Source of the DNA: Pyrococcus horikoshii OT3
Lineage (GTDB): Archaea; Methanobacteriota_B; Thermococci; Thermococcales; Thermococcaceae
Direction of reading: 5' to 3'
DNA length: 64,000 bases
NCBI RefSeq assembly: GCF_000011105.1
Contig: NC_000961.1
Coordinates: forward strand, 1,350,662 to 1,414,661
This document shows positions 20,169 to 30,895 of the stretch, piece after piece. The notes beneath the pieces are model-generated. The model was not told where the DNA came from. It saw only the letters and a list, made by a program, of their open reading frames with translations, and did not search any database. A program made the translations under genes and the position numbers. The number at the start of each line of letters is the position of its first letter. Positions within the stretch are counted from its first letter, which is position 1.

Positions 20169-20608
20169 CTCCTTGGCTTCTCTTTTCTACCCTTGACAAG
20201 TTCTTTAAGGCTGACACGGTTGACCTTGACGACTTTGTACCTTATTCCTGGTATGTCACCCATCGAACCGCCCTTTGGACCACCTATTCCCTCGATGATA
20301 ACTTCATCGTGCTCGTCTATGAAGTTTATTGCACCATCTCCAGGACAGAATGCCGTGACTACCTTACCATTCTTAATCAGTTGAACCCTAACGGCTTTTC
20401 TCATCCCTGAGTTGGGTTGCTTTGCTTCAACTGCTATCTTCTCGAGCACTATTCCCCTTGCCTGAGGAGCACCCTCTAAAGGATCGCTCTTCTCCTTAAG
20501 CCTGAGAACTCTCCTCTTGTAACGAATATCACTCCACCTGAACTTTTTCCTCTTAAGCTTTAACTTCCTTCCTGCAAATTCTCCATTTGGAGCTTTCTTA
20601 CCTGGCAT
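20165..20608 (-). CDS. rps12: 30S ribosomal protein S12
   Basis: The 147-residue S12 has the conserved decoding-centre loop [15 protein letters not shown] and the [22 protein letters not shown] segment. The ATG at 20608 gives [16 protein letters not shown] and has GGTGATG upstream; readings beginning at the overlapping upstream GTG or ATG are less likely. It is coupled to S7 by a four-base overlap and follows nusA in the conserved archaeal rpo operon. Confidence 0.97.
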   Translation of the reverse strand: MPGKKAPNGEFAGRKLKLKRKKFRWSDIRYKRRVLRLKEKSDPLEGAPQARGIVLEKIAVEAKQPNSGMRKAVRVQLIKNGKVVTAFCPGDGAINFIDEHDEVIIEGIGGPKGGSMGDIPGIRYKVVKVNRVSLKELVKGRKEKPRR

Positions 20609-20618
20609 GAGCATCACC

Positions 20619-21056
20619 TTATACTATTATCACATCTTCAATCCCATGGTGCCTCTCCATTAGTTGCCTAACAATATTAATGTTATGCCCGCCCCTACCA
20701 ATCGCCCTTGGCTTATCTCTTGGGTTGACATCCAAGAGTGCAACTTTTTTACCGTCTTTCTTTTCAGTTATGTGGACTCTTTTAACCTTTACGCCCATCG
20801 TTCTGTAGATATTCTTGATGAACTCTTCTGGATTTTCTGAATGTTCTATGAGATCTATTTCCTTCCCAAGTAAGCTCTCCACTCTTCTAACGTTTATCCC
20901 TCTCTTTCCTAATGCGAGACCCATTTCTCCCTTTTTAATTACATAGATAAGCCTGTTTCTCTCTTGGTCTATTAGGCAGTCAAGAACAGTCGCTCCCGTG
21001 AAGCTCTCGAAAAGTGCTATATACTTTATCTGATCCGTGTTCAGTTTTAACGGCAT
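20619..21056 (-). CDS. nusA: NusA-family transcription elongation/termination protein
   Basis: The 145-residue archaeal NusA-like protein consists of two KH domains only, without the N-terminal RNA polymerase-binding and S1 domains of bacterial NusA. The RNA-binding GxxG loops are GKRG (about residue 50) and GRGG (about 120). Archaeal NusA binds RNA; its role in elongation or rRNA processing is less defined than in bacteria. Its position between L30e and S12 is conserved across archaea. Confidence 0.96.
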   Translation of the reverse strand: MPLKLNTDQIKYIALFESFTGATVLDCLIDQERNRLIYVIKKGEMGLALGKRGINVRRVESLLGKEIDLIEHSENPEEFIKNIYRTMGVKVKRVHITEKKDGKKVALLDVNPRDKPRAIGRGGHNINIVRQLMERHHGIEDVIIV

Positions 21057-21064
21057 ATTTTACC

Positions 21065-21364
21065 TCACCTCTTAACTAATGCTAGTATTCTGCTCTCACC
21101 TGGGTCGACTATTGCAAGGGAAGCAACGACAAACGGCTTACCAAGTAAGGTTCCGAGTTCTACGCTGGTTCCTTCGAACTCATAAACTGGAATATCACTG
21201 AGCTTTGCATAATAGTAAATGTCATCCTTTATCTCCTTCGGTGCATTCCTAGCTACGATAATCAGCTTAGCACCACCTGTCTTGGCAAGCCTTATAGTTT
21301 CATTAGATCCCAGGATAACTTTACCTGTTTCAAGAGCCTTCTTAAGCTCAAACGCTAGATCCAT
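21065..21364 (-). CDS. rpl30e: 50S ribosomal protein L30e
   Basis: The 99-residue L7Ae/L30e-fold protein ([27 protein letters not shown]...) is encoded between rpoA2 and nusA, as in most archaea. It binds kink-turn-like RNA in the large subunit. It begins at an ATG after GGTGTAGTGA, three bases downstream of the rpoA2 stop. Confidence 0.96.
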   Translation of the reverse strand: MDLAFELKKALETGKVILGSNETIRLAKTGGAKLIIVARNAPKEIKDDIYYYAKLSDIPVYEFEGTSVELGTLLGKPFVVASLAIVDPGESRILALVKR

Positions 21365-21367
21365 TCA

Positions 21368-22561
21368 CTACACCTCCTCTTTCTCTTTCTGTGGTTTTAA
21401 TGGTAACTTCATAGTCAGTTTAACCATGCCCGTTCCTACTGGAACGGGCTGACCGATGAGCACGTTTTCAATGACACCACTAAGGTTGTCAACTTCTCCC
21501 CTCTCGGCGGCCTCAAATAGGTGTTGAACCGTGATCTCGAAGGCCGCCCTTGCAAGTACGCTAGCCTTTTCACCCACCACACCATGCCTTCCTATGGGCC
21601 TTACCACTCCATCAAGGGTCATTATATCAGCAACCAACATTATGTGTCTTATATCAACCTCGAGACCCTGTTCGTGCATCGTGTTTATAATCTCTTCAAT
21701 TATTGCATTTCTTGCAGCTTCAATTCCGAGGACTTCCGCAATCTCATGAATATTATTGGTTCTCGTTCTAGTAGGATCGACCCCAGGAACCTTTAATACT
21801 TGCTTAAAGTTTGATCCCTCAGTATAAATGACGTACTCATCCCCTTCTTTCCTTATGATTGTCTTCCCAACGCCCGAGAGACCCTTAAGGCGGTGCTTTT
21901 TAACCTTTTCGGAGAGCCTTCTAAGATCCGAAATCTTCTCAATTTTCTTAGGTCTGACTATCAAGGTGTACCCATCGGCTTCGAACTCAGCGCTCTTAAA
22001 TGAGCTTTGAAGCTTTTTAAGAATCTTTTCCATCGTCAATCCGCTTTTTTCAAGCCTTTCAGGATCTACTTCAACTATAAATTCCATGTTAATTAAGTCT
22101 AAAGTAGTCGTCCTTGCCAGATTCTCCAAAGTTGTACCCTCTATTCTCCTCGCCACTTCCTCGGCCTTTTCCCTATCGTAGCGGTGCTCTTCATCAAGGT
22201 AAACCGTCATCATAGGTGTTGAAGGGTTCTTCCTCGCATCGACTATCTCAATGATCCTAGGGAGACCCAGGGTAACGTTTATCTCAGCAACACCTGCATA
22301 GTGGAAGGTATTAAGTGTCATTTGGGTTGAAGGCTCACCTATAGACTGAGCCGCTACGGTACCAACGGCTTCTCCAGGCTCGATAAGGGCCTTTTCATAT
22401 TCCTTAATAACCTCATCTATTATAGTTTCCACCTCAACCTTGGTGAGCTTGTACTTTTCATTGTACTTGATAAGCTTTTCATATAGCTCCTGCTTAACGC
22501 TCTCAGGAAGATCTTTACCCTTCTTTTCAATCAAAGATTTAATGGTAGAGGAAGAAACCAT
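21368..22561 (-). CDS. rpoA2: DNA-directed RNA polymerase subunit A''
   Basis: This is the C-terminal third of the universal largest RNA polymerase subunit (beta-prime/RPB1), 397 residues. It contains the bridge-helix-downstream trigger-loop region ([30 protein letters not shown], residues ~57-86) and the jaw and clamp C-terminal parts ([24 protein letters not shown]). In Thermococcales the subunit is split between A' and A''; the gap is 11 bases. It is coordinately expressed with rpoB and rpoA1. Confidence 0.98.
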   Translation of the reverse strand: MVSSSTIKSLIEKKGKDLPESVKQELYEKLIKYNEKYKLTKVEVETIIDEVIKEYEKALIEPGEAVGTVAAQSIGEPSTQMTLNTFHYAGVAEINVTLGLPRIIEIVDARKNPSTPMMTVYLDEEHRYDREKAEEVARRIEGTTLENLARTTTLDLINMEFIVEVDPERLEKSGLTMEKILKKLQSSFKSAEFEADGYTLIVRPKKIEKISDLRRLSEKVKKHRLKGLSGVGKTIIRKEGDEYVIYTEGSNFKQVLKVPGVDPTRTRTNNIHEIAEVLGIEAARNAIIEEIINTMHEQGLEVDIRHIMLVADIMTLDGVVRPIGRHGVVGEKASVLARAAFEITVQHLFEAAERGEVDNLSGVIENVLIGQPVPVGTGMVKLTMKLPLKPQKEKEEV

Positions 22562-22572
22562 AAACCATCACC

Positions 22573-25296
22573 TCACTTCTTTCCGTTGGATCTCATCTTG
22601 ATTAAGGTTCTCACAATAACCCTATCAACATCAACGGTCTTTCCACCCCAACTCTTCATTGGATCAACTCCATCCTCTCCATAGCGGAACTGAACTATTA
22701 CTCCTGTTGGATCCCTTACCGTCCCATCATAGTCAACCTTAAGATCCTGGAGAGCATTGATGAGTCTCCTCTGCATATAACCACTCTGAGCAGTTCTAAC
22801 AGCAGTATCTACGAGACCCTCTCTACCACCCATTGCATGGAAGAAGTATTCCTGGGGACTTAGGCCGCTCTTATAGGAATTTACGACGAAACCTTTTGCT
22901 CTAGCCCCTAAATCTCCCGGCTTAAAGTGACTGAGAACCCTCCCCTTGAAACCTCTGTAAAGTCTTCTCCCTCTAATCGACTGTTGACCAAGCAAAGCTG
23001 CCATCTGAGTTATGTTAAGTATCTTACCTCTAGCTCCAGTCTTCGCCATTATTACTGCATGATTATTCATACCGAGATACTTCTCAGCTACGGAACCTGC
23101 GTTATCTCTAGCTTCAGCTAAGACGGCCATGATCTTACTCTCTAATGTTTCTTCTAGGGACTTTCCTGGGAGGGGCTCAAGTTCTCCTCTCTTGTAAGCT
23201 TCTATTAATCTTTGAACTCTTTCTTCAGCTTCCCTTATAATTTCTCTAATTCTATCTCTAGCCTCCTCAGGAAGATCTTCGTCATCTATTCCAGTTGTGA
23301 AGCCCTTGTGAGTAATAACCCATATTGTAAGCTTAGTAACCTGATCCAGGAACTGTCTAGCCCTCTCAACTCCATACTCTCTAACGATCAAATCGAGTAT
23401 TATACCATCTTCCCTTCCATAAGCTTTCTTATCAATCGCACCACTTAGTAGCTTACCGTTTTGGATGTAGACGAAGCCATCATAGGCTAGCTTTCTAACT
23501 TCTTCCGGATCTGGTATGAGCTTTTCTTCAATTAGCTTTTCTAATGCCTCACATTTCTCCTCTTCATCACAGAGCTTATTCCTATACCAAACGGTAAGGT
23601 CATCAGGAAGAAGTAGCGAGAATATCGTCTTACCGCTCCATAAGGGCTTTCCATTCTCATACTTGTCAGGCTCAGGCAATTCTTTTATGTCAACCCCTGC
23701 GAACATTAGCATTTGCTCAACTTCTTCCCTGGTAAAGTAAGCTCCCTCCCTAGTTAGCAGGTAACCTCCCGAGATGTGATCCTGAATACCACCGATGATC
23801 GGCCCACCGTACCTTGGGGAGATTATATGGTTCTGAACCTCCATTAGGATCTTAGCTTCGGCCTGAGCTTCCTCGGTCTGCGGAACGTGAAGGTTCATCT
23901 CATCTCCATCGAAATCAGCATTATAAGGTGGACACACCGCTAGGTTAAGTCTGAATGTTTTGTAGGGCATTACCCTAACTCTGTGGGCCATGATGGACAT
24001 TCTGTGGAGTGAGGGTTGTCTGTTGAATAACACTATATCTCCATCAACCAAATGTCTCTCAACAGTCCAGCCAATGTCTATCATCTTGGCTAGATTTTCT
24101 TTGTTGCTCTCCATTATCCTTATCCTTCTTCCCTCTGGATCGATTACATAGTTGGCCCCAGGATACTTATCGGGACCATTCAGAACCATCTTTCTCAGCT
24201 TTTCAATGTTGAATTCCGTAACCTTCTCAGGAACCGTGAGTTCCATTGCTATTTGTATTGGAACACCAACTTCATTGATACTTATCATTGGATCAGGGCT
24301 TATCACAGTTCTAGCTGAAAAGTTAACTCTCTTACCACTAAGGTTACCTCTAAATCTTCCTTCCTTTCCTTTAAGCCTCTGAGCTAGGGTCTTGAGAGGC
24401 CTACCACTCTTATGCTTAGCTGGAGGAACTCCAGAGGTTTCATTGTTTATGTACGTTGTAACGTGATACTGGAGAAGATCCCAGAGGTCCTCAATGATAA
24501 GTTGGGGAGCCCCGGCTTCTATATTTTGCCTTAATCTATTGTTTATCCTTATTATGTCAACAAGCTTGTGCGTAAGGTCATCCTCGGCCCTGATTCCAGT
24601 TTCTAGCGTTATGGAAGGTCTTACTGTAACAGGAGGAACTGGAAGAACTGTAAGAACCATCCATTCAGGTCTTGACTTCTCTGGATGAAGGCCAAGGAGA
24701 GGAAGATCCTTATCCGGAATCTTTTCAAGCCTATCCCTAATCTCAGTGGGCATCATTCTATGCTTGTATTCATTCCCCTGCTCATCCTTCCTGAGCTCCC
24801 AATATATGGTTGGCTTCTCAAACTTTATTGGATACTGTGGAGCACCACAATGGGGGCATACCATTCTCTCCCTAGCCTTCTTATGAATCTCCTTAAGTAT
24901 CTTGTTGACCTCACTTCTCCTATTCTTAGCTAGCTCAAGTTTCTTCATGTACTCTTCTATTTCCTCGTCTGTGAGCTTTATCCTCCCGCACTCACGACAG
25001 GTACTCTCGAGGATCCTATGAATCGTCTTAGCAAACCCTACATGAATTACGGGCCTTGCAAGCTCGATATGACCAAAATGACCAGGACATTCCCCAGCTT
25101 TAGCTCCACAGGTTTCACACCTTAATCCTGGGTCAATGACACCCATTCTCTTATCCATTACTCCGCCTTCAATTGGATAACCGTCATCATCGTAGGTGTC
25201 TGGAACGGTAACCTCAACGGCACTCATTTTCCTAATTTCTTGAGGGGAAAGTATTCCAAATTCAATACTACCTATAACCTTCTTAACTGAGTGCAT
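22573..25296 (-). CDS. rpoA1: DNA-directed RNA polymerase subunit A'
   Basis: This is the N-terminal two thirds of the largest RNA polymerase subunit, 907 residues. Landmarks are the clamp zinc-binding region (CETCGAKAGECPGHFGH near residues 59-75 and CPHCG near 147), the RGNLSGKRVNFSARTVISPDP region, and the catalytic Mg2+ site NADFDGDEMNLH (about 458-469). No intein is inserted, though Thermococcales often carry inteins in such genes. It starts four bases after rpoB and is followed by rpoA2. Confidence 0.98.
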   Translation of the reverse strand: MHSVKKVIGSIEFGILSPQEIRKMSAVEVTVPDTYDDDGYPIEGGVMDKRMGVIDPGLRCETCGAKAGECPGHFGHIELARPVIHVGFAKTIHRILESTCRECGRIKLTDEEIEEYMKKLELAKNRRSEVNKILKEIHKKARERMVCPHCGAPQYPIKFEKPTIYWELRKDEQGNEYKHRMMPTEIRDRLEKIPDKDLPLLGLHPEKSRPEWMVLTVLPVPPVTVRPSITLETGIRAEDDLTHKLVDIIRINNRLRQNIEAGAPQLIIEDLWDLLQYHVTTYINNETSGVPPAKHKSGRPLKTLAQRLKGKEGRFRGNLSGKRVNFSARTVISPDPMISINEVGVPIQIAMELTVPEKVTEFNIEKLRKMVLNGPDKYPGANYVIDPEGRRIRIMESNKENLAKMIDIGWTVERHLVDGDIVLFNRQPSLHRMSIMAHRVRVMPYKTFRLNLAVCPPYNADFDGDEMNLHVPQTEEAQAEAKILMEVQNHIISPRYGGPIIGGIQDHISGGYLLTREGAYFTREEVEQMLMFAGVDIKELPEPDKYENGKPLWSGKTIFSLLLPDDLTVWYRNKLCDEEEKCEALEKLIEEKLIPDPEEVRKLAYDGFVYIQNGKLLSGAIDKKAYGREDGIILDLIVREYGVERARQFLDQVTKLTIWVITHKGFTTGIDDEDLPEEARDRIREIIREAEERVQRLIEAYKRGELEPLPGKSLEETLESKIMAVLAEARDNAGSVAEKYLGMNNHAVIMAKTGARGKILNITQMAALLGQQSIRGRRLYRGFKGRVLSHFKPGDLGARAKGFVVNSYKSGLSPQEYFFHAMGGREGLVDTAVRTAQSGYMQRRLINALQDLKVDYDGTVRDPTGVIVQFRYGEDGVDPMKSWGGKTVDVDRVIVRTLIKMRSNGKK

Positions 25297-25299
25297 GGC

Positions 25300-28200
25300 T
25301 CACACCCTCTCCGTGAGGTTTAACTTAGGTCTAATCACCATAGCCTTAAGCTCATCCAGGAGAAGCTTAAATGCATAACTCATTTCAACTTTGCTAATCC
25401 TTTCCTCCTCTCCACAAACTGGGCAATAGACCTTATGTCTCCTCTTATCCTCTATAGCTATGTGACCACAGTTTTCACAGACCCATACCTCAGTTTTATC
25501 GCTTTCTTCAAGCAATCTCTCAATGAGTAGCATCGCAGCTCCATGACCAACGAGGACATCTCTCTCCATTTCACCAAACCTCAGACCTCCTTCTCTAGCC
25601 CTACCCTCTGTTGGTTGCTTAGTGAGAACCTGAACTGGACCTCTTGAACGGGCGTGTATCTTATCGGCAACCATGTGGTGCAATCTCTGGTAGTAGATTA
25701 TTCCAATGAATATGTCGGCCTCAAACCTCTTACCTGTTATACCATCGTACATTATCTCCCTTCCAGTGTGCTTAAAGCCAAGCTCCTCGAGCTCCTTCCT
25801 TAGCTTTTCTTCGGGCTCTCCAATGAATGCAGTACCATCAACTCTCCTTCCCTTCAGGGCTGCAACCTTGCCCCCTATGGCTTCAAGCAACTGACCAACT
25901 GTCATTCTCGATGGAATACCGTGAGGATTGACTATTAGGTCAGGAACTATTCCACTCTCAGTCCAGGGCATATCTTCCTGGGGAACGATTAATCCTATGA
26001 CACCTTTCTGACCGTGTCTTGAAGCGAATTTATCACCGATCTCCGGTATTCTAAGGTCTCTAACGGTGACCTTGACGAGCTTAGTTCCATCCCCCGTCTC
26101 GGTAATTATTACCTTGTCAACGATTCCCTTTTCACTAGGTCTTACAGCAACGCTCGTTTCTCTCCTTTCTTGTAGGCTCACGGCCCCTAACCCTCTCTCT
26201 TCAAGGAACCTCGGCGGGGATGTCCTTCCTATCAGGACATCCTTACCCTCAACCTTTGACTCGGGGAATATTAGGCCATCCTCATCCAGGTGTCTATAGT
26301 ACTTCTCTCCCCTATATCCCCTTACGGTAGGAGCGGGAATTTCAAATCTATCTGTCTGACCACCAAGATACTTCTTTTCCTCGGCCTCGTATGTTCTGAA
26401 GAATGTAGACCTTGCCAGTCCTCTCTCTATGGAGGCTTTATTTATTATAATTGCATCTTCCATGTTATAACCGTGGTAAGCTAAAACTGCGACTACGAAG
26501 TTCTGACCAGCAGGCCTGTCTTCATAACCGACAGCTTTCATTATCCTCGAGTTAACAAGTGGAATTTGCGGATAGTGAAGTAGGTGACCTCTGGTATCTA
26601 CCCTTATTCTAAAGTTAGCCCACCCTAAACCAAGGCTCTGCTTGGCCATACCTGCACCATAGGTATTCCTCGGAGCAGCATTGTGCTCTGGGTATGGAAT
26701 CAAAGACGCAGGTAATCCTAGAATAGCGGCCGGCATTAGCTCCAAGTGGGTGTGCTCCTTGGTAACTTCCCATGGCCACATGGCAACGTAGGCATTTTCC
26801 TCTTCTTCAGCATCTAGGTACTCGATGACGCCCATTCTGACTAGATCACTCCACTTAAGCCTTCCTTCCTTAATGGCTTGCACGTGCTCCTTAGTTAGCT
26901 TAGGAACACCATTTTCAACAATAATCAGAGGCCTCCTAACTCTACCATCATCGCTGTTAACGTAAACCTCTTTAACATCCTCATAGTAGGCTACGTTTAT
27001 TATGTCACTTATCTTTCCACTTCTTCTGTCTTTCTTTATCCTTTCAACAAGGGCTTTACCATCCTCAACGGTACCAATTAGAACTCCATTCAAATAGACT
27101 CTCCAAAGCTCAGGACTCGGTCTTCTCACTTCTATTGGAACTATTCCCAGGGACATCAGGTACTCCCTAACTTCCTCTTCTGGGACTGCTGTTGTTATCT
27201 GGGCCATCAAGGCTAAATTCTTAACCAATCCACAATTTGGACCTTCAGGTGTCTCAGTAGGACATATTCTACCCCAATGAGTCCCGTGTAGATCTCTAGC
27301 CTCGAAGTGGGGTTGTTCTCTGTCAAGGGGAGATGTAACCCTCCTAAGGTGAGACAATGTTGAAACGTAGTTTGTTCTGTCTAAAAGCTGGCTTACACCC
27401 GTCCTTCCTCCTGGCCAAGCTCCAGTTGCTAAGGCGTGCTCAATCCTCTCGGTGAGAACATCAGGTCTAATCGAGTTCCTTATGAATCTGTGGATGTTAC
27501 TAAACACATATTTCTCTCCCCTTCTTTGATATGTCTTAGTCATCTGATACTGTATATCCTTAATTAACTGACTGAATGCAACTCTAAAGAGATCTTTTAG
27601 AAGATCTCCTGCCAGCCTTAACCTCTTGTTCGCATAGTGATCCTTATCATCCTCATCTCTCTTTCCGAGGGATAGCTCTATTACTTTCAGTGCCATCATT
27701 CCAAGATAGTAAGCCTTTCTTATCCTGTCCTCGGGAGTAACTCCCATGTGAGGAAGGAGGTTATTATCTATAACGTACTCAGCCCTCTTTAGCCTGTATT
27801 CTCTAGCTTGACCAGGAGCAACAAGCTTTCCAATATATTCTAGCGCTTCCTGTTGTGTTGTTATATCACTAGCATCCTCTAGGTTATCGAATAATATCTG
27901 TTGAACCTCGGGATCGTTTCCAACTGCATCGACTATATCCTTATCCCTTTCAAGTCCTAGAGCTCTCATAACATAGACAAACTTCACAGGTCTAGGAACG
28001 TTTGGAATCCCTACATAAAGGATTCCATCTTTCTTTCTTTCAACGGTTACGAGGGCCCTGTAACCATGCCTATACGAGAAAACTTTTGCTATATACTTTT
28101 CTTGCCTCTCATCTTTCTCAACTAGCGTTCTATTGGGGGCTATATCCTCTATAGAAACTATCACTCTTTCGGAACCATTTATTATGAAGTAACCACCAGG

Positions 28201-28653
28201 ATCCTTAGGATCTTCCCCAAGCTTTATTAGTTCCTCATCACTAAGGCCATAGAGCCTACAAGCCTTAGACTTAAGCATTATTGGAAGTTCACCTATTCTA
28301 ACCTCAACGGGATCCTGTTCAATCCCCCTTATCACGGGGATCATTTCCAGGTATAGTGGGGCCGAGTAAGTTAAGTTCCTAATCCTTGCATCCATTGGAT
28401 AAAGTGGTTTTCTCTGACCATGAGGCTCTTGAAACTCGGGCTCTCCTACTCTAATTTTTCCAAACTTAACTTCAAAATCGGGAATATCTGGTTTTATTCC
28501 TCCAAATTCGTCGACAACTTCCTGGAGACCCCTCTCGATGAAAGCATTGTAAGAATCAAGATGCTGCCTTACAAGTCCCTTTTCTTCCCAGTAGCTCTCC
28601 ATAACAATCCAAAGGTCGTCGGGAGTAACCTCTACAACAGTTGGACCTCTCAT
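25300..28653 (-). CDS. rpoB: DNA-directed RNA polymerase subunit B
   Basis: The unsplit second-largest subunit, 1117 residues. It shows the fork-loop and active-site regions ([38 protein letters not shown] near residue 880) and a C-terminal C4 zinc ribbon (CENCG...CPVCG, ~1058-1080). In many methanogens this gene is split into B' and B''; here it is fused, as usual in Thermococcales. GGGTGAGAAT precedes the ATG, and the gene follows rpoH by 17 bases. No intein is present. Confidence 0.98.
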   Translation of the reverse strand: MRGPTVVEVTPDDLWIVMESYWEEKGLVRQHLDSYNAFIERGLQEVVDEFGGIKPDIPDFEVKFGKIRVGEPEFQEPHGQRKPLYPMDARIRNLTYSAPLYLEMIPVIRGIEQDPVEVRIGELPIMLKSKACRLYGLSDEELIKLGEDPKDPGGYFIINGSERVIVSIEDIAPNRTLVEKDERQEKYIAKVFSYRHGYRALVTVERKKDGILYVGIPNVPRPVKFVYVMRALGLERDKDIVDAVGNDPEVQQILFDNLEDASDITTQQEALEYIGKLVAPGQAREYRLKRAEYVIDNNLLPHMGVTPEDRIRKAYYLGMMALKVIELSLGKRDEDDKDHYANKRLRLAGDLLKDLFRVAFSQLIKDIQYQMTKTYQRRGEKYVFSNIHRFIRNSIRPDVLTERIEHALATGAWPGGRTGVSQLLDRTNYVSTLSHLRRVTSPLDREQPHFEARDLHGTHWGRICPTETPEGPNCGLVKNLALMAQITTAVPEEEVREYLMSLGIVPIEVRRPSPELWRVYLNGVLIGTVEDGKALVERIKKDRRSGKISDIINVAYYEDVKEVYVNSDDGRVRRPLIIVENGVPKLTKEHVQAIKEGRLKWSDLVRMGVIEYLDAEEEENAYVAMWPWEVTKEHTHLELMPAAILGLPASLIPYPEHNAAPRNTYGAGMAKQSLGLGWANFRIRVDTRGHLLHYPQIPLVNSRIMKAVGYEDRPAGQNFVVAVLAYHGYNMEDAIIINKASIERGLARSTFFRTYEAEEKKYLGGQTDRFEIPAPTVRGYRGEKYYRHLDEDGLIFPESKVEGKDVLIGRTSPPRFLEERGLGAVSLQERRETSVAVRPSEKGIVDKVIITETGDGTKLVKVTVRDLRIPEIGDKFASRHGQKGVIGLIVPQEDMPWTESGIVPDLIVNPHGIPSRMTVGQLLEAIGGKVAALKGRRVDGTAFIGEPEEKLRKELEELGFKHTGREIMYDGITGKRFEADIFIGIIYYQRLHHMVADKIHARSRGPVQVLTKQPTEGRAREGGLRFGEMERDVLVGHGAAMLLIERLLEESDKTEVWVCENCGHIAIEDKRRHKVYCPVCGEEERISKVEMSYAFKLLLDELKAMVIRPKLNLTERV

Positions 28654-28670
28654 ATTCTCACCCCAAAATT

Positions 28671-28919
28671 TTAATCCTCAACAACTACTCTATAATAGTA
28701 ATAAACCCCTGCAGTTGGACTTCTTCTTTTAATCTCAATAATATCCCCAGGCTTCGCTCCTAAAGCCTTAACAGCTGGATCGCTAGCTCTAATTTGCGGA
28801 AGTTGAGCGGGGGTAATTTTATACTTTTCCAATAGGGCTTTTTTCTCTTCCTCACTTAGTATCCTGTGTTCTGGTACCAATACATGTTTAAATATATTAA
28901 ACTCATTTTTCCCCGACAC
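28671..28919 (-). CDS. rpoH: DNA-directed RNA polymerase subunit H (RPB5 C-terminal homologue)
   Basis: This 82-residue protein equals the C-terminal assembly domain of eukaryotic RPB5: [46 protein letters not shown] and the YYYYRVVV ending. It heads the rpo operon. The start is GTG at 28919; no strong ribosome binding site is visible, but the length agrees with other Pyrococcus homologues as I remember them. Confidence 0.95.
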   Translation of the reverse strand: MSGKNEFNIFKHVLVPEHRILSEEEKKALLEKYKITPAQLPQIRASDPAVKALGAKPGDIIEIKRRSPTAGVYYYYRVVVED

Positions 28920-28947
28920 GGAGAATTGCCCCCCAAAAGTTTTTTAA

Positions 28948-28991
28948 GATGAACATCATCTACACTCCGCCTTTTGATTCTGATATATAAG
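28948..28991 (-). promoter_or_regulatory. Promoter and leader of the rpoH-B-A1-A2-L30e-nusA-S12-S7 operon
   Basis: CTTATATATCA at 28981-28991 on the minus strand is the likely TATA box, placing initiation near 28960. The short leader begins with the inverted repeat GATGA-TGT-TCATC (28960-28948), which could be an operator or a small hairpin right at the transcription start. The rest of the gap between rpoH and tRNA-Thr shows nothing else. Confidence 0.55.
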
Positions 28992-29033
28992 CTTTACTCT
29001 GTGCTTATATTACTTGCGAAAGATTTATTAGAA

Positions 29034-29110
29034 TGGAGCCCCGGCCGGGCTTTGAACCCGGGACCTGCCGCTTACCAAGCGGCCGCTCTACCAGGCTGAG
29101 CCACCGGGGC
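29034..29110 (-). tRNA. tRNA-Thr (GGU anticodon)
   Basis: The minus strand folds into a tRNA with acceptor GCCCCGG/CCGGGGC, anticodon stem-loop GCCGC-TTGGTAA-GCGGC (anticodon GGT) and T-arm CGGGTTCAAAGCCCG. The discriminator is U, as in archaeal tRNA-Thr, and CCA is encoded at 29036-29034. It has its own promoter immediately upstream. Confidence 0.96.
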
Positions 29111-29136
29111 ACCGCCGAAGATTCTTCGAATACAGA

Positions 29137-29148
29137 TGATATATAAGG
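29137..29148 (-). promoter_or_regulatory. TATA box for tRNA-Thr(GGU)
   Basis: CCTTATATATCA on the minus strand lies 27-38 bases before the tRNA 5' end at 29110, the usual position for an archaeal tRNA promoter. Confidence 0.65.
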
Positions 29149-29163
29149 TTTTCGGTACTCACA

Positions 29164-29784
29164 TCATGCTACCCCTCCTCCGCTTCCCCACAAGAACATC
29201 GTAAACTCAAAGTCATATGCCCTACTGAGTAAAGTTCCTGGATTGTATGGATAATAAACGTAGAACTTTCTTAGCCCGATTATTTTATGACTCTCTTTGG
29301 GATCTACCTCATAGCTCCAAACTTCAGTTATTGGAAGGGGAAAGAGACTTCTAATGATAACAACGGCATTAACGACATCATATCTCCATTTCAACTTGTT
29401 GAATTTCTTATCGACTAATCTATAGGCTTGCATAATCCCAAGGTTTGGAATCCCATACTTCTGCAATCCTGTAACATTAAATTTGTAGTATTCATTTTCC
29501 TTCATTCTGCTTATTAGACAGGAAGATGTTATGCAAACTCCAGTCTTTGTTAAAGAATATACATAGAGGTAATCTCCGGTAAGTTTGAATTGAAGTATAG
29601 AAGTTACTGGAAGTGCTATTAGAATTGCTATTATAAATCCCCTAGCAACTGATCTCCAATAATGCCTCATAATGTAATCCCATTTAGCTCTCAAAGCTAT
29701 CAGAAGGGTTAGGGGGATTAACGAGTAATACGTAGCCATGCTAAAGATGTATCCGCCAAATGTTGGAAAATGATCCATGTACAT
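29164..29784 (-). CDS. Hypothetical membrane-anchored protein between tRNA genes
   Basis: A 206-residue protein with two N-terminal hydrophobic helices (about residues 15-32 and 47-66) is followed by a mostly hydrophilic, aromatic-rich domain with a CITSSC cysteine pair near residue 85 and the ending FLWGSGGGVA. I recognise no family. The start MYMDHFPTF at 29784 lacks a good ribosome binding site; MDHF two codons in is equally possible. It is flanked by tRNA-Thr(GGU) and tRNA-Pro, and by nothing functionally related. Orientation follows the tRNAs. Confidence 0.6.
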   Translation of the reverse strand: MYMDHFPTFGGYIFSMATYYSLIPLTLLIALRAKWDYIMRHYWRSVARGFIIAILIALPVTSILQFKLTGDYLYVYSLTKTGVCITSSCLISRMKENEYYKFNVTGLQKYGIPNLGIMQAYRLVDKKFNKLKWRYDVVNAVVIIRSLFPLPITEVWSYEVDPKESHKIIGLRKFYVYYPYNPGTLLSRAYDFEFTMFLWGSGGGVA

Positions 29785-29842
29785 TTTCTAGCCCCACATA
29801 GCTAAAATTAGTACATAGTTTAAGAGGTTTACTACACAAAAT

Positions 29843-29920
29843 TGGTGGGGCCGCCGGGATTTGAACCCGGGTCACGGGCTCCCAAAGCCCGCAGGATGGG
29901 CCAAGCTACCCTACGGCCCC
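29843..29920 (-). tRNA. tRNA-Pro (UGG anticodon)
   Basis: The minus strand folds into a tRNA with acceptor GGGGCCG/CGGCCCC, anticodon stem-loop CGGGC-TTTGGGA-GCCCG (anticodon TGG) and T-arm CCGGGTTCAAATCCCGG. The discriminator is A and CCA is encoded at 29845-29843. It lies two bases after tRNA-Thr(UGU), so the two are almost certainly one transcript. Confidence 0.96.
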
Positions 29921-29922
29921 GC

Positions 29923-29999
29923 TGGAGCCCCGGGCGGGATTTGAACCCGCGACCTGGGGATTACAAGTCCCCCGCCCCACCAGGCTAGGCTACCGGGGC
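29923..29999 (-). tRNA. tRNA-Thr (UGU anticodon)
   Basis: The minus strand shows acceptor GCCCCGG/CCGGGGC, anticodon stem-loop GGGGA-CTTGTAA-TCCCC (anticodon TGT) and T-arm CGCGGGTTCAAATCCCGC. The discriminator is U and CCA is encoded at 29925-29923. With the GGU isoacceptor 800 bases away, two threonine tRNAs sit in one small cluster. Confidence 0.96.
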
Positions 30000-30020
30000 A
30001 CCGAGAGATGGAAAAGGAAG

Positions 30021-30034
30021 TTAGTATATAAATC
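30021..30034 (-). promoter_or_regulatory. TATA box for the tRNA-Thr(UGU)/tRNA-Pro transcript
   Basis: GATTTATATACTAA on the minus strand lies 22-35 bases upstream of the tRNA-Thr(UGU) 5' end at 29999. It separates the tRNA pair from the exosome operon. Confidence 0.6.
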
Positions 30035-30070
30035 TTTCGGAGAAAAATACATAGGAAAATTAGGTAAATA

Positions 30071-30895
30071 TTACTCCCCAGACTTTTTTATCGCTTCTAA
30101 CACAATTTTCCTTATTTCTTCAGCTTTTTTAAAGGCTGTTTCTACCGCGTACATAACTTCCTCTAGCTTAAAAGCCCCACCTTCACCCTTCTGTACTGCT
30201 GATATATGGCCTGTTTCATCGGTAGTTACCGTAAGCCTACCATCCATCACCAATTCTTCCTCCAAGCTAGGATCAACTACCAAAATGTTACCTATCTTAG
30301 CGAAGGTCACGGGAATTGGTATCCTTTCAACTGGTAATGGTTCCTTTTCTTCTAAAATTTCGACCTCACCAGTCTCTTCATTGTACTCCACTTTGGGAAC
30401 TTTCGCGTTTAATAGGGCAGCTATGGAGGCTATACCTATTGCATCCATTAAATTCCCATCATGATCAAGCACATGGACATCTATAAACACTACCCTAACG
30501 ATTTTCCCTGGAACTATTACCATCTTTTCTAAGTTCAAGGCCCTACTCTCTCGGATTCCTCTATCAGTAACTCTTGCCAACTCTATAGCTCTCTCATCCG
30601 GTGGACCAGGCTCAAAGGTTGGAGAAGCCAATGGTACGAGTTCAACATTTGTCGTCATTACACCCATATTAGGGGTATCTGGGAATGGTTCTCCAAGTGT
30701 AGTCTTTATTCCAACTAAAACCTGAGTACTACCAAGCTTAACGAGAGCTGAACCCTCTGCTTTTTCTATTATTCCTACCTCGATTTCAATTGGTCTATAA
30801 TCTTCAAACCCTCTATCATCTATTCTTTTCCCCTCTTTCAATAAGTTGATTATATGATCCCTCATTATCCCAGCAACGATCTCATTATCACTCAC
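30071..30895 (-). CDS. rrp42: Exosome complex component Rrp42
   Basis: The 274-residue RNase PH-fold subunit is the non-catalytic partner that alternates with Rrp41 in the hexameric exosome ring. It has the family N-terminus ([18 protein letters not shown]) and the [14 protein letters not shown] region, and lacks the catalytic acidic pair of Rrp41. The GTG at 30895 (MSDNEIVAG) overlaps the rrp41 stop by eight bases and has GAGG upstream; a longer TTG start at 30904 is unlikely. It is the last gene of the psmA-SBDS-rrp4-rrp41-rrp42 operon. Confidence 0.96.
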   Translation of the reverse strand: MSDNEIVAGIMRDHIINLLKEGKRIDDRGFEDYRPIEIEVGIIEKAEGSALVKLGSTQVLVGIKTTLGEPFPDTPNMGVMTTNVELVPLASPTFEPGPPDERAIELARVTDRGIRESRALNLEKMVIVPGKIVRVVFIDVHVLDHDGNLMDAIGIASIAALLNAKVPKVEYNEETGEVEILEEKEPLPVERIPIPVTFAKIGNILVVDPSLEEELVMDGRLTVTTDETGHISAVQKGEGGAFKLEEVMYAVETAFKKAEEIRKIVLEAIKKSGE

